Part shown: positions 35,853 through 44,871 of the stretch, piece by piece
How positions within the stretch are numbered: the stretch's first letter is position 1
How the letters are laid out: each line of letters opens with the position of its first letter
Source: Opitutaceae bacterium
GTDB taxonomy: Bacteria > Verrucomicrobiota > Verrucomicrobiia > Opitutales > Opitutaceae
Direction of reading: 5' to 3'
NCBI GenBank assembly: GCA_015075305.1
Contig: JABTUS010000004.1
Location: 62,001-126,000 of the forward strand
DNA length: 64,000 bases
The notes under the pieces: generated by a model
The model's database searches: none
What the model saw: only the letters and a program-made list of their open reading frames with translations
Told to the model about the DNA's origin: nothing
Position numbers and translations under genes: made by a program

Positions 35853-37334
35853 TCAAGTCGGGGATGATGTCTGCCTTCTGTTTCGATCGTGAATGAGAGG
35901 CAGGTAGGCGGCAAGTTCCCCGGCAGTGCGTTCGCAGGACCAGCCTGCAATCGCCGCCATCCAGCCGGCGGCCTGCTGGGCGCGTTCCGCGGCGTCGGCA
36001 TGATAGTAGTGCCAGCCGCTTCGGCGAACCATCACGTCCGTGAGAGAGACCGCCCATTCGTTTTCAATGAAGTGGCTGACTGCCTGGGCGGTGAATTCCG
36101 ACGGCAGGATGCCGCTGTACCGTGTCTCATCCGGAGGCAGCAGGGGTTCCCGTGCTGAACGGCACGGAGAGGCCGGCAGCCCGAGAAAACTCACGAGCTG
36201 GTCCACCGTCTGCTCGGCCATGAGGCGATAGGTTGTGAGTTTTCCGCCTGCAACGTCCCACCAGGCGGGCTCCGGACTTCGAATCTGGTGGGCGCGCGAG
36301 ATGTCCGACGGGGATCCGTCGGGATTTGCGATGAGGGGGCGCAGGCCGGCCCAGGTGCTGACGACTTCGCTTTCCTGCAGACGCAGCGTCGGAAACGCCC
36401 GGTTGACGGCCTTGAGCACGTAGGCGATGTCGTTCGCATCCGTTGCCACCGACTCGGGGCTTCCGTGAAAATCGGTGTCGGTCGTGCCGATGATCAGCCG
36501 TTCACCCCAGGGGATGACAAAGAGAATGCGCCTGCCTTCGGTGATGACGACGGCGTCATTCACTGGCAGGCGGCTGCGATCCACAACGATGTGAATGCCC
36601 TTGCTCAGGCGAAGCTTCACCGCACTGTGGGCAAGCCCCTGGGCCCAGGGGCCGGTCGCATTGACGATCGTCCGGGCCCGAAGCTCGAATTCCCGGCCTT
36701 TGATCTCGTCGCGGATCTGCGTCACCCATTGCCTACCGACGCGCCGTGTTGAAAGGAATTGAGCGTAGTTGGAAACGCGAGCACCCGCCGCCGTGGCTGA
36801 TCGGAGTGTGTCAAGGACCAGGCGTGCGTCATTGGTGAGGGCGTCGAAGTAGCGGACGGAGCCTCGCAGGCCGTCGTTGCGCAGCCCGGGAAGCATGCGT
36901 CGCGTCTCTGAAACCGTGTATCCCTGTGATGCCCCGAAATTCCTGAAGCTGCAGAGCAAATCGTAGAGTTTCACGCCGATGCGCAACTGCCAGAGCGGCC
37001 GCCCGCCGGGACGGAAGGCGGGGAAGACGAAGCCGAGCGGATCACCAAGATGTGGTGCGATGTCGCGCAGGATTTGTTTCTCAAGGCTTGCCTCACGAAC
37101 AAGCCCCACGCGGCCCTGCTCAAGGTAGCGCAATCCTCCATGGAGCAGCCGGGTTGACCGGGAACTGGTGCCGAAGGCAAAATCGTGCCGGTCGACCAAG
37201 GCGGTGCGCAGGCCGCGCTGGGCTGCATCGCGGGCGATCCCGCTGCCAACAATGCCTCCGCCGATGACAAGGACGTCGAATTCCGCCCGTGCCAGCTGAT
37301 CCAGTGTTTCTGTCCGTGATGGAGTGGGTGTCAT
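35853..37334 (-). CDS. glpD: FAD-dependent glycerol-3-phosphate dehydrogenase
   Basis: A 493-aa aerobic-type GlpD. The FAD dinucleotide motif is VLVIGGGIVGSGIARDAAQRG. Signature blocks are TSSRSTRLLHGGLRYLEQ and GTTDTDFHG. The C-terminal domain has the typical VMVRRSGWHYYHAD segment. It oxidises sn-glycerol-3-phosphate to dihydroxyacetone phosphate and passes electrons to quinone at the inner membrane. No glycerol kinase is in the operon, so substrate may arrive already phosphorylated through the GlpT-like carrier. It lies 5 bp after the HAD phosphatase gene. Confidence 0.92.
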   Translation of the reverse strand: MTPTPSRTETLDQLARAEFDVLVIGGGIVGSGIARDAAQRGLRTALVDRHDFAFGTSSRSTRLLHGGLRYLEQGRVGLVREASLEKQILRDIAPHLGDPLGFVFPAFRPGGRPLWQLRIGVKLYDLLCSFRNFGASQGYTVSETRRMLPGLRNDGLRGSVRYFDALTNDARLVLDTLRSATAAGARVSNYAQFLSTRRVGRQWVTQIRDEIKGREFELRARTIVNATGPWAQGLAHSAVKLRLSKGIHIVVDRSRLPVNDAVVITEGRRILFVIPWGERLIIGTTDTDFHGSPESVATDANDIAYVLKAVNRAFPTLRLQESEVVSTWAGLRPLIANPDGSPSDISRAHQIRSPEPAWWDVAGGKLTTYRLMAEQTVDQLVSFLGLPASPCRSAREPLLPPDETRYSGILPSEFTAQAVSHFIENEWAVSLTDVMVRRSGWHYYHADAAERAQQAAGWMAAIAGWSCERTAGELAAYLPLIHDRNRRQTSSPT

Positions 37335-37339
37335 CGTTC

Positions 37340-38197
37340 TCAGTCAAGCGTCGCGAAGAGTTCGCCCAGTTCCGCGAGAGAGGGCACCACGAGATCGGGC
37401 TTGATCTCGGCTCGGGCCGCATCCCCAGCAGTCGCTTCGCCGGAGAGGACCAGCACTCCCGCGGCACCGGCCTGCTTTGCCATGCGGATGTCGGTGTACA
37501 TGCGATCGCCGACCATCGCGACTTCGTGCGGCTTCAGGCCGTGTCTGGCCAAAATGCCGCCGAGCATGTCAGGATCCGGCTTGCCCAGAGTGACATCGGG
37601 CCGGCGGCCGGCGGCCTTTTCAATGGCTGCACAAATTGAACCGCAGTCAACGAGGACGGTCGGCTGGTCAGTCGGGCACACGAAGTCGGGGTTCGTCGCG
37701 AGATAGGTCTTGCCCTGGCGAATCCACCAGCAGGCGCGGCCGAGGCGGGAAAAGGTGAGCGTGGTGTCAAAAGCGACGACAACCGCATCCGGTTCATCAT
37801 CGGACGAATCCCGGGTTGAGACAAATCCGGCAGCTTCAAATTCAGCGATCATGCTCGGAGTGCCGAGGAGGAACAATCGTTGAATCCGGGGAAATCGCGC
37901 TCGAAGGCAATCGATGGTGGCCTGTGCGGATGTATGGAGCTCCTCTCGCTGGACGGTAAGTCCCATCTTCTGCAGACTGGCCAGGTAGTCCGCTACACTT
38001 TTCGATGGGTTGTTGGTCAGAAACGTGTAGCCGATCCCCAGTGTTCGCAGCAGCTGAAGAAATGGAGGCGTGAACGGGAAAAGCGTACCGCCCTTGTAGA
38101 TCGTCCCATCCATATCCAGGGCGACATGACGAACCGGGCGGAGTTTTTCCCTGAAGCCGGCGAGGGACGGATGCGTGAGGGCGGCAGCCATGTTCAT
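37340..38197 (-). CDS. HAD-superfamily phosphatase, NagD/AraL type (class IIA)
   Basis: A 285-aa (or 283 from the ATG at 38191) cytosolic phosphatase. All four HAD motifs are present: LDMDGTIYKGG (I), FLTNNPSKS (II), the Lys of LGKPDPDM (III) and MVGDRMYTDIRMA (IV). The GTIYKG start is typical of NagD, AraL and glycerol-phosphate phosphatases, which hydrolyse small sugar phosphates and phosphoglycolate. In B. subtilis, araL sits beside araM, a glycerol-1-phosphate dehydrogenase; the same two families occur here two genes apart. It could release glycerol or prevent toxic sugar-phosphate build-up. Confidence 0.9.
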   Translation of the reverse strand: MNMAAALTHPSLAGFREKLRPVRHVALDMDGTIYKGGTLFPFTPPFLQLLRTLGIGYTFLTNNPSKSVADYLASLQKMGLTVQREELHTSAQATIDCLRARFPRIQRLFLLGTPSMIAEFEAAGFVSTRDSSDDEPDAVVVAFDTTLTFSRLGRACWWIRQGKTYLATNPDFVCPTDQPTVLVDCGSICAAIEKAAGRRPDVTLGKPDPDMLGGILARHGLKPHEVAMVGDRMYTDIRMAKQAGAAGVLVLSGEATAGDAARAEIKPDLVVPSLAELGELFATLD

Positions 38198-38206
38198 TGG
38201 CGGAAA

Positions 38207-39508
38207 TCAGTGTGACTGGCCGTACCCGTGGGCACGCGCGGGCCAGGCAAGGAGAAACAGGAGGGTACCGATCGCCGCAGTAGCAACCAAGGCTCCGATT
38301 GCGACGTTCCATCCATGGTGCTGCGAGATGTACCCGAGTCCCAATCCGGACAGGATGGTGCTGAGATAGCCGAAAAGGCCGGTGAATCCGACTGCGGTGC
38401 CGGCGGCGTGCTTGGTTGCGAGATTTGCGGCAATGATGCCAACGAGCGCCTGCGGACCGTAGATGAAGAATCCCGCTCCTCCCAGCAGGCCCGCGGCCAC
38501 CAATGGCGACTGCGAGGGGAGTTTCCAGAAGGCAAGCAGGAAGCATCCGGCCAGAGCCATGCAGAAAACGCAGGTGCGCGCGCCACGCCCTCCGAAAATG
38601 CGGTCGGTGATCCAACCGGTCGCGAGCATTCCAAGAATTCCGGCGATTTCAAAGGCCGCCACCATCCAGCCCGCATGGCTGAGCGAGACGCCCTTGGATT
38701 CAGTCAGCAGGGTTGGCCCCCAGTCGAGCACGCCGTACCGAAAGGTGTACACGAAGAAATTGGCGATCGCGACAATCCAGATGAACGGATTCGCGAAAAC
38801 CTGCCGCCGCACGAAGCGCTTGAAATCCTCCGGTGCCTCCCCGCCGGATTTTCGTCCCTGGGAGTCACTGACCTGGATCTCAGGAAGTCCAACCGAGCGG
38901 GGTGTGTCACGAAGCGCGAACCAGAGGAAAATGCAGGCGATGCCCGCGACCGCGGCCGGTGCAAAGAAGGCCCAGCGCCATCCATAGGCGACAACATATC
39001 CGCAGAAGATCACGACCAGAGCGCCTCCGATGGAGTGGGAGGTGTTCCACACTGACATCCGTGTGGCGAGCTCGTTGGGATGATACCAGTGCGTCATCAG
39101 GCGCGCGCAGGGTGGAAAACCCATGCCCTGCACCCAGCCGTTCGCCATCCAGGTGATTCCCAGTACCAGCACGGCTGAACTGAAGCCGAACACCACATTG
39201 GCCAGGGCCGAGAGCAGGAGCCCGGTGATCATGAAGGTGCGCGCATTGGCACGGTCACCGAGGAAGCCATTTGCAAACTTGGAAACGCCGTAGAGGAGTC
39301 CGTGCAGTGTCAGGAACAGGCCGAGGTCGGACTTGGTGATGCCGAGATCCTGCTGCATGGCGGGCATCGCCAGACTGAGGTTCTTGCGCACGAAATAGTA
39401 GGCCGCGTAACCAACCATGGTGGCGATGAGCGTGCGACGCTGCCAGTAGCGAAACCGGGCCTGGTCTTCGCTGGAGAGAGAAGTTTCGATGGTGGACATG
39501 GTCAGCAT
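38207..39508 (-). CDS. MFS transporter, organophosphate:phosphate antiporter (GlpT/UhpT-like)
   Basis: A 433-aa 12-helix carrier. The N-terminal YWQRRTLIATMVGYAAYYFVRKNLSLAMPAMQQDLGI-type region and HWYHPNELATRMSVWNTSHSIGGAL are signatures of the OPA family, which exchanges sugar or glycerol phosphates for phosphate. The ATG at 39508 has GGAG about 7 nt upstream; GTG 39514 and ATG 39499 are alternatives. It overlaps the glycerol-1-phosphate dehydrogenase gene. Context predicts uptake of glycerol phosphates, but hexose phosphates cannot be excluded. Confidence 0.87.
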   Translation of the reverse strand: MLTMSTIETSLSSEDQARFRYWQRRTLIATMVGYAAYYFVRKNLSLAMPAMQQDLGITKSDLGLFLTLHGLLYGVSKFANGFLGDRANARTFMITGLLLSALANVVFGFSSAVLVLGITWMANGWVQGMGFPPCARLMTHWYHPNELATRMSVWNTSHSIGGALVVIFCGYVVAYGWRWAFFAPAAVAGIACIFLWFALRDTPRSVGLPEIQVSDSQGRKSGGEAPEDFKRFVRRQVFANPFIWIVAIANFFVYTFRYGVLDWGPTLLTESKGVSLSHAGWMVAAFEIAGILGMLATGWITDRIFGGRGARTCVFCMALAGCFLLAFWKLPSQSPLVAAGLLGGAGFFIYGPQALVGIIAANLATKHAAGTAVGFTGLFGYLSTILSGLGLGYISQHHGWNVAIGALVATAAIGTLLFLLAWPARAHGYGQSH

Positions 39509-40887
39509 GCCCACGCTCCGCCTGGGCCGAAAAGCGTGTCGAGGCAGCGCTCCAGCGACTGCGTGCGAATGGCCAGATCCAGAACCGTGAAGCGCCGGCG
39601 GATGTAGTAGGCTCGATGGAAAGTCTGTCGAAGCCGATCACTGGTGAGGCCCAGTTCCGACGGGCGGGTGGGGGCTCCGACAAGTTCCAGGCGCCTCCGA
39701 AGCTCAGCATAGGGAAGCAACTGGGCGCGAAGTTGGGCGCTGAGGGAGGGCCAGCAGCGCGCAAGTGTGATCAACTGATCCCGCAGCTGATCGGCGGATA
39801 TGTACTTGGCGCGGGTCTCCTGCGCGGCGGTTTCGAGAAAATCGCTGGCTGTGAAGAGGCGGCGGATTTCGGCCTCTGTCGCCGTCCACGCCGGCCAGCG
39901 TGAAACGCAGCGTTCAACATCCAGTTTTTCAAACGGAATCCTGAGAAGCTCCTCATAGAGGGATGCAACCGCGAGCGTGGCCAGCCCCACCTTGAAGCCG
40001 TGGGATGGCGCATGGCCCAGGTGCGTATGGTGCTCCATGTCCCAGAGGTGACTGAATTGATGCTCCGCTCCCGAGGCTGGACGGCTCGACCGGGTCCATT
40101 GCATCGCGAAGCCTCCAAGCATGAGTCCCTCCGTGAGTGCTTCGATCGCGCGGGCATCGCCGCGGCGGGCTCCCGCGGGGTCAGCCAGAGCCTCGCGCAG
40201 GCCGCCCTGCACGATCGCCCATGCGCGCGGTTCGATCGGCTCGACGCGAAGCGCGTTTGCAACCAGCCAATCGGCTCCGGCGGTAATCTTTGCCTGCAGG
40301 TCCGCATAACCTGAAGCGGTCATGTCCGCCGGTGCACTCCGGAGAACATCGAGATCCGCGACCACGGCGCGCGGTGCGGGGCAGCTGAAGGTCTGTTTTG
40401 CCCCCTGATGGGTTATGGACGCACCGAAGGCGGTGTATCCGTCCATCGATGCCGCTGTGCTGACGCAGAGGTAGGGGCGGTCGACACGGTGGGAGGCGAG
40501 CTTGACGAGATCGTTGATGGTTCCTGATCCAACTGCGACGGCGATGGCGTTCGATTCCCTGATGACCGGCTCCAGCCTTTCGACAAAGCGGATTTCGGCG
40601 TGGAGATCGGGATCGTCGAGAATGCAGGCGGGAGCCTGTGCAAGTCCGGCAAGGCGAAGCTGACTGTCGACTGAGGCACCTGCGACACGATGGGTGTTGG
40701 GGTCGCAGACCACCAGCGCCTTCCGCCCCGGAAATTGTTCGCTGAAAATTCTGGCGGTGCCAGCAATGGCACCCGTCCCGATATGAAGCGCCTGTGTTTC
40801 GGTAGCGGCAGCGAGCGCCTCAGCCAGCGACTGTCGCGGCGGTGGAATGGATGGAGCGGGCAGCGACGAAGTCGCTTGTGAAGTCAT
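39502..40887 (-). CDS. sn-Glycerol-1-phosphate dehydrogenase (EgsA/AraM family)
   Basis: A 461-aa NAD(P)-dependent iron-containing-ADH-fold enzyme. The cofactor motif is AVGSGTINDLVKLAS, and TAASMDGYTAFGASI follows. Metal ligands are likely the Asp of GYADLQAKI/GADWL and the His residues of GAEHQFSH and PSHGFKVG. It interconverts dihydroxyacetone phosphate and sn-glycerol-1-phosphate, the stereoisomer used in archaeal lipids and made by B. subtilis AraM. It is about 60 residues longer than AraM. It is the first structural gene after the SorC-type regulator and overlaps the carrier gene. Confidence 0.85.
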   Translation of the reverse strand: MTSQATSSLPAPSIPPPRQSLAEALAAATETQALHIGTGAIAGTARIFSEQFPGRKALVVCDPNTHRVAGASVDSQLRLAGLAQAPACILDDPDLHAEIRFVERLEPVIRESNAIAVAVGSGTINDLVKLASHRVDRPYLCVSTAASMDGYTAFGASITHQGAKQTFSCPAPRAVVADLDVLRSAPADMTASGYADLQAKITAGADWLVANALRVEPIEPRAWAIVQGGLREALADPAGARRGDARAIEALTEGLMLGGFAMQWTRSSRPASGAEHQFSHLWDMEHHTHLGHAPSHGFKVGLATLAVASLYEELLRIPFEKLDVERCVSRWPAWTATEAEIRRLFTASDFLETAAQETRAKYISADQLRDQLITLARCWPSLSAQLRAQLLPYAELRRRLELVGAPTRPSELGLTSDRLRQTFHRAYYIRRRFTVLDLAIRTQSLERCLDTLFGPGGAWAC

Positions 40888-40935
40888 AAATTCTGGTCTC
40901 GTCGAGGTTTGATGCGGGAGGCGGGCATTCCGCCG

Positions 40936-41922
40936 CTATTTCCTTCGCGTTCTTTCCTTTCGAGCGGAAGGAACTGAGGGCTGGTCAAGCAGGGCGAGCG
41001 CACCCGATTCATCGATGATGAGCGCCTTGAGCAGCTGGGCGCGGATCGCAGCAGCTATTGCAGGGGATCGATCACTCCCGGAAACGACCCCGATCGTGAG
41101 GGGGATCCTGCGAATCTGGCCGAACTCCGCGCTCATGACCTGGTCCCGCCACGCGGTGTCGCACTCCCGTCCCTCGCTGTCGAGGAAACGTCCGCACATC
41201 TCGCCGATTGCGCCGGCGTTGCGCAGTTCCCTTATGTTGGCTGGGGTGAGCGCCCCGCGCTCGACAAAAACCGAGTTTTCCAAGGTGCCGAGACCGACAA
41301 CGGCAACTTGTGCACGGTCGAGATGGTCGTGCACCGCCCGGACCTGCGGAAGCTTCAGCAGAGCGTCGCGCGTGCGCTTTTCCGGGATGTACGCGGGGAC
41401 ATTCAGGGCGAGGAAGCTGCCGCCGAGGCGCTGGGCCACAACCCTGCCCACCTCCTGGGCGTCAAATGCGCTCACGGTGGAATCGACGCTGCCCATCGCC
41501 TGGACAACCGTGATCGCCTTGTTGCGCGGCTCCGGGAGGTGGTGCACGAGTTCGTAGATGGTGCGGCCGCCCGCGATCGCGACGACATCCCCCGGTTTGA
41601 TGAGGGAGTCGAGCGTGGCGGAGGCAAAGTGGCCCACCGCCCGGCGAAGATCCGACGCGTTGAGGCCCTCAAGCGCCTTGATGACGATCACCGTGCCGAG
41701 GTGGAAGCGCGAACGGATGCGCGCCTCGAGATCGGCATGGCGGGGGTCGTAGTCCGCGACGGTGATGCGGACGATGCCGCGTTCGCGGGCGAGGGCAAGC
41801 AGGCGGGATACCTTGGCCTGGGATACCTTGACGAATTTCGCGACCTCGTTCTGGCCCAGGCCGTCGATGTAATAGAGCCGCGCCGCTAGACGGAGGCGGT
41901 CGTCTGAATAGGTGTTCGACAT
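40936..41922 (-). CDS. SorC/DeoR-type sugar-binding transcriptional regulator
   Basis: A 328-aa regulator. An N-terminal HTH (LYYIDGLGQNEVAKFVKVSQAKVSRLLALARERGIVRI-type, about 10-48) is followed by a SorC effector domain (GDVVAIAGGRTIYELVHHL, VVGLGTLENSVF). Members bind phosphorylated sugars and control catabolic operons. The ATG at 41922 is preferred because the conserved N-terminus begins there. It is probably autoregulated and controls the six downstream genes, and perhaps the divergent TonB receptor, through palindromes at 42004-42060. Confidence 0.88.
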   Translation of the reverse strand: MSNTYSDDRLRLAARLYYIDGLGQNEVAKFVKVSQAKVSRLLALARERGIVRITVADYDPRHADLEARIRSRFHLGTVIVIKALEGLNASDLRRAVGHFASATLDSLIKPGDVVAIAGGRTIYELVHHLPEPRNKAITVVQAMGSVDSTVSAFDAQEVGRVVAQRLGGSFLALNVPAYIPEKRTRDALLKLPQVRAVHDHLDRAQVAVVGLGTLENSVFVERGALTPANIRELRNAGAIGEMCGRFLDSEGRECDTAWRDQVMSAEFGQIRRIPLTIGVVSGSDRSPAIAAAIRAQLLKALIIDESGALALLDQPSVPSARKERTRRK

Positions 41923-42003
41923 GCGGAGAGCGTGCGGAATGGGAGTGGCATCACGCCAGCCAGGAACTGGGCGAAAGTGCGGTGGGAATATCGGAAGGGA
42001 GGC

Positions 42004-42015
42004 TTGACACGTCAA
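42004..42015. promoter_or_regulatory. Palindrome TTGACacGTCAA, candidate operator
   Basis: A perfect 5-2-5 inverted repeat in the divergent region between the SorC-type regulator and the TonB receptor. Its first six bases also form a consensus -35 (TTGACA) toward the receptor. Its centre lies 43 bp from that of the palindrome at 42045-42060, about four helical turns. Confidence 0.4.
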
Positions 42016-42044
42016 AATTTCGGTATCTGAATGGAATCACAATG

Positions 42045-42060
42045 CTGAATAGATATTCAG
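42045..42060. promoter_or_regulatory. Palindrome CTGAATAgaTATTCAG, candidate operator
   Basis: A perfect 7-2-7 inverted repeat, almost midway between the regulator ATG (41922) and the receptor ATG (42197). Symmetry and position fit a binding site for the SorC-type regulator, controlling both directions. Confidence 0.5.
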
Positions 42061-42196
42061 TCAAGTGAATACCCACCCCCTATTGAAAATATTCCGGCGA
42101 CCGCCCCATCCGGCTCCGCGCGCCGCCGCGGCCGCTCCGCGGCGAAAAGGGGGGTGCGCCCGGAATTTCCATTCAAGCCAGGTCAACCTCACCACC

Positions 42197-43338
42197 ATGT
42201 CATCACAAACCATCCCATGCCGCCGCGCAGGTTTTGCGCGGGGCTTTCTTCAGCTCTTCGCCGCCCTGGTCTCAGTCGCGGGCGCGCTGCAGGCGCAGAC
42301 AGCGTCAACCGGCGGAGTCCGCGGGCGCGTCTTCAACGTGGCCACGAACGAATACATCCGCAATGCCGAGGTGCGCGTCGAGGGCACGCCGCTCGTTGTC
42401 TACTCCTCGGATGGCGGAGCGTTTGTCATTTCGGGTGTGCCGGCCGGCGAGGCGACGATTGTGACAAGCTACACCGGACTGCAGGAGACGCGAACCACCG
42501 TGACGATCACGGCCGGGCAGACGACCGCGGTCGACGTCAACATGAGGGAGATCAGCTATGGTGCGGCGGGTCCCGGGGGCGACAAGGTGATCACACTTGA
42601 GAAGTTCGAGGTGGCGGACACGCGCAGCGGACAGGCCAAGGCGATCATGGAGCGCCGCGCATCGATCAACGCCAAGAACGTTGTCGCGGCTGACAACTAT
42701 GGGGAGCTCACGATGGGAGACGTGGGCGAGTTCATGAAGTCAATGCCGGGCATCTCGCTCGACTACACCGAGGTGGACGCCACCCAGGTGCGCATCGGTG
42801 GTCTGGATCCGAAATACTCCACCTTCACGACCGACGGTGCACGCATGGCGACGGCAACATCCAACAACAATGCAGGCCGTCAGAATTCCTTCGAGCAGAT
42901 GTCCATCACCGGAATCGAATCGATCGAGTTCAACAACACCCTGACCGCGCGCATGGATGCCGATTCCCCGGGAGGCACCATCAATCTCCGAAGCAAATAC
43001 GCGTTCCAGCGCAAGGATCGCTCGATCATCTTTCAGGTTTATGGCGTCGGCACCTCTGACGCCGATCTGAAACGCGAGTACTTTCCTGACGACAAGAAGC
43101 ACAACCGCATCTTCCCATCGGGTCAGTTTGGCTATGCCGAGGTGTTCATGGATGGCCGGCTGGGCGTCGAATTCAACACCAGCTACAACGCCAACTTCGT
43201 CCAGCAGGACCGTGTCCAGATGCGCTACAACTACAACACGCCGGCTTCCGGTGCGACGGTCGACACTCCCAGGTTGAACGACATCATGTTCCGGCCAGGA
43301 CCCAAGATGACCTCGCGCCAGGCGGCAAACCTGAGCGT
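42197..43338 (+). pseudogene. TonB-dependent receptor, N-terminal part (interrupted by IS)
   Basis: The first 380 codons of an outer-membrane receptor. There is a signal peptide (FLQLFAALVSVAGALQAQ), then a carboxypeptidase-regulatory-like domain (about 38-125: GGVRGRVFNVATNEYIRNAEVRV). The plug domain follows (about 140-290: TLEKFEVAD..., MPGISLDYTEVDATQVRIGG, GGTINLRS) with the first barrel strands. An insertion sequence enters after the codons for NLSV, so the reading frame ends inside the element at 43438. Removing the element and one target copy restores one 1,023-codon frame. Without the barrel this piece cannot function. Confidence 0.9.
43330..43338 (+). repeat. Target-site duplication, left copy (CCTGAGCGT)
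   Basis: A 9-bp direct repeat flanking the insertion, identical to 45273-45281. The length fits the 8-10 bp duplications of the ISAs1 family. Confidence 0.9.
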
Positions 43339-43434
43339 CAGCGCGCATTCCCAGTTTCCGCAAATGACTGAGAGGAAGCGAGATTCCACGATTTTGCGGG
43401 ACATTTCGGAAAAACTTTTTCACTCTGGGTGGCC

Positions 43435-44871
43435 ATGAGCACAATGCCACTTGGGAAGCAGCCGAAGCCGCTGCCGGAAGATCGCGCGATGTTGTTGCGC
43501 ACGGTGCAGACGCAGGTTCTCGACACACCGGAACTGCGATTGAGAGCGCAGCAGCTGCTCAAGGAGCACCATTACCTTGGCGGGGTTCAGGCGGTGGGAG
43601 AGCAGATTCATTACGCGGTGAGCGATGCGCAGGGTGAGTGGGTGGCGGTGCTGATATTCGCGGCGGCCGCGCAGCACCTGCGGGCGCGAGAGCAGTGGAT
43701 TGGATGGAGCGATGAGCAGAGAAGGAGGAGGCTGGCGCTGGTGGCCAACAACGTGCGCTTCCTGATATTGCCCGGACGCAGCGTGCCCAATCTGGGTTCC
43801 GTGGTGCTCAGCCGGATACTGGCAAGGCTTGGCGAGGACTGGCAGGCGCGCTACGCTCATCCGGTGCTCGTGGTGGAGACCTTTGTGGATCCCGAGCGTT
43901 TCCAAGGCAGCGTCTACCGGGCCTCGGGTTGGACGGAGCTGGGGCTTACCAAGGGGCACGGACGCACACGGCGCGACTACTACGAAAACCACAACCGGCC
44001 CAAGCGGCTTTTTGTGTGTGAACTGGTCAGAAACGCGCGCCGCAGCCTTCAGGCCGAGCACCTGAAGCCCTCGCTGGCGGCGGTCGAGGCCAGGGTGCCG
44101 GTGCGCAGCACGCTCAAGGCCGCGGCACTCAAGTCGCTCTCGGAGCACTTTCGTGCGGTGCCTGAGTACCGGCAGCGTGTGGGCCGGTATCCGCTCTTTG
44201 CGCTGCTGGGGCTGACCGCGTGCGCCTATCTTGCCGGAGCGCCCCGGGGACAGAAGGATCTGGCGGCGTTTGCACGCCGGCTCTCCTCGCGCCAGCGCGG
44301 CGCGCTTGGTGTGAGGCGCATTTCCGGGAGCGGCTATCCGGCTCCCAGTCAGCCGACATTCAGCCGGATGTTCGCCCGCGTGAGCGAGGAGCAGATTGAG
44401 GCGGTGCTGCTCGCGCACCAGTCGCAGGTGCGGGGAGCACCGCCCAGTGGGCAGATCGTCGTGCTCGATGGCAAGGTGCCCAGGCACAGCGGCGGACTCA
44501 ATGTGGTCACCGCGGTCACCGTGCCCAGCCTTCACTTCCTGGGCACCGAGGTGGTGGCTGAAAAAACCAATGAGATACCCGCCGTGCGCACCCTGTGCTC
44601 GAGGCTCGAACTCGACGGGCGGCTTGTCAGCATCGATGCGCTGCACACCCAGGCGGAGACCGCCCGCCAGATCGTGCTCGAACACGGCGGCGACTACCTG
44701 ATGACCGTCAAAGGCAACCAGCCCCAGCTCGCCGCGACGGTGCAGGCGGCGGTGCCCGATCCCTCCCCCCCCCCTTTTTTTCTCCCCGCTGAACGATCCG
44801 ATGGCGGTGCGCTGCACCACAATGGAGAAAGGCCAGCCGGTCACCCGCACCCTTGTCGCTCGCGAGTTTGA
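43435..44871 (+). CDS. ISAs1-like transposase with N-terminal DUF4338 (DruA-like) domain, first frame
   Basis: 478 codons from ATG 43435. Residues about 30-200 look like DUF4338: LLKEHHYLGGVQAVGEQIHY, VANNVRFLILPGRSVPNLGS, ETFVDPERFQGSVYRASGW and YYENHNRPKRLFVCEL. Residues about 230-340 match the ISAs1 'DDE_Tnp_1-associated' N-terminus (FRAVPEYRQRVGRYPLFALLGL). The first two catalytic acids are seen in VVLDGKVPRHS and VSIDALHTQ, followed by DYLMTVKGNQPQ. The frame then runs through C10T7 (44765-44781) and ends in unrelated sequence. The true C-terminus with the catalytic Glu lies one frame over. Confidence 0.88.
   Translation: MSTMPLGKQPKPLPEDRAMLLRTVQTQVLDTPELRLRAQQLLKEHHYLGGVQAVGEQIHYAVSDAQGEWVAVLIFAAAAQHLRAREQWIGWSDEQRRRRLALVANNVRFLILPGRSVPNLGSVVLSRILARLGEDWQARYAHPVLVVETFVDPERFQGSVYRASGWTELGLTKGHGRTRRDYYENHNRPKRLFVCELVRNARRSLQAEHLKPSLAAVEARVPVRSTLKAAALKSLSEHFRAVPEYRQRVGRYPLFALLGLTACAYLAGAPRGQKDLAAFARRLSSRQRGALGVRRISGSGYPAPSQPTFSRMFARVSEEQIEAVLLAHQSQVRGAPPSGQIVVLDGKVPRHSGGLNVVTAVTVPSLHFLGTEVVAEKTNEIPAVRTLCSRLELDGRLVSIDALHTQAETARQIVLEHGGDYLMTVKGNQPQLAATVQAAVPDPSPPPFFLPAERSDGGALHHNGERPAGHPHPCRSRV
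44765..44781 (+). repeat. Homopolymer run C10T7 at the transposase frameshift
   Basis: Ten C (44765-44774) followed by seven T (44775-44781), exactly where the transposase reading frame switches. It may be a sequencing or replication error or a slippage site. Confidence 0.9.
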
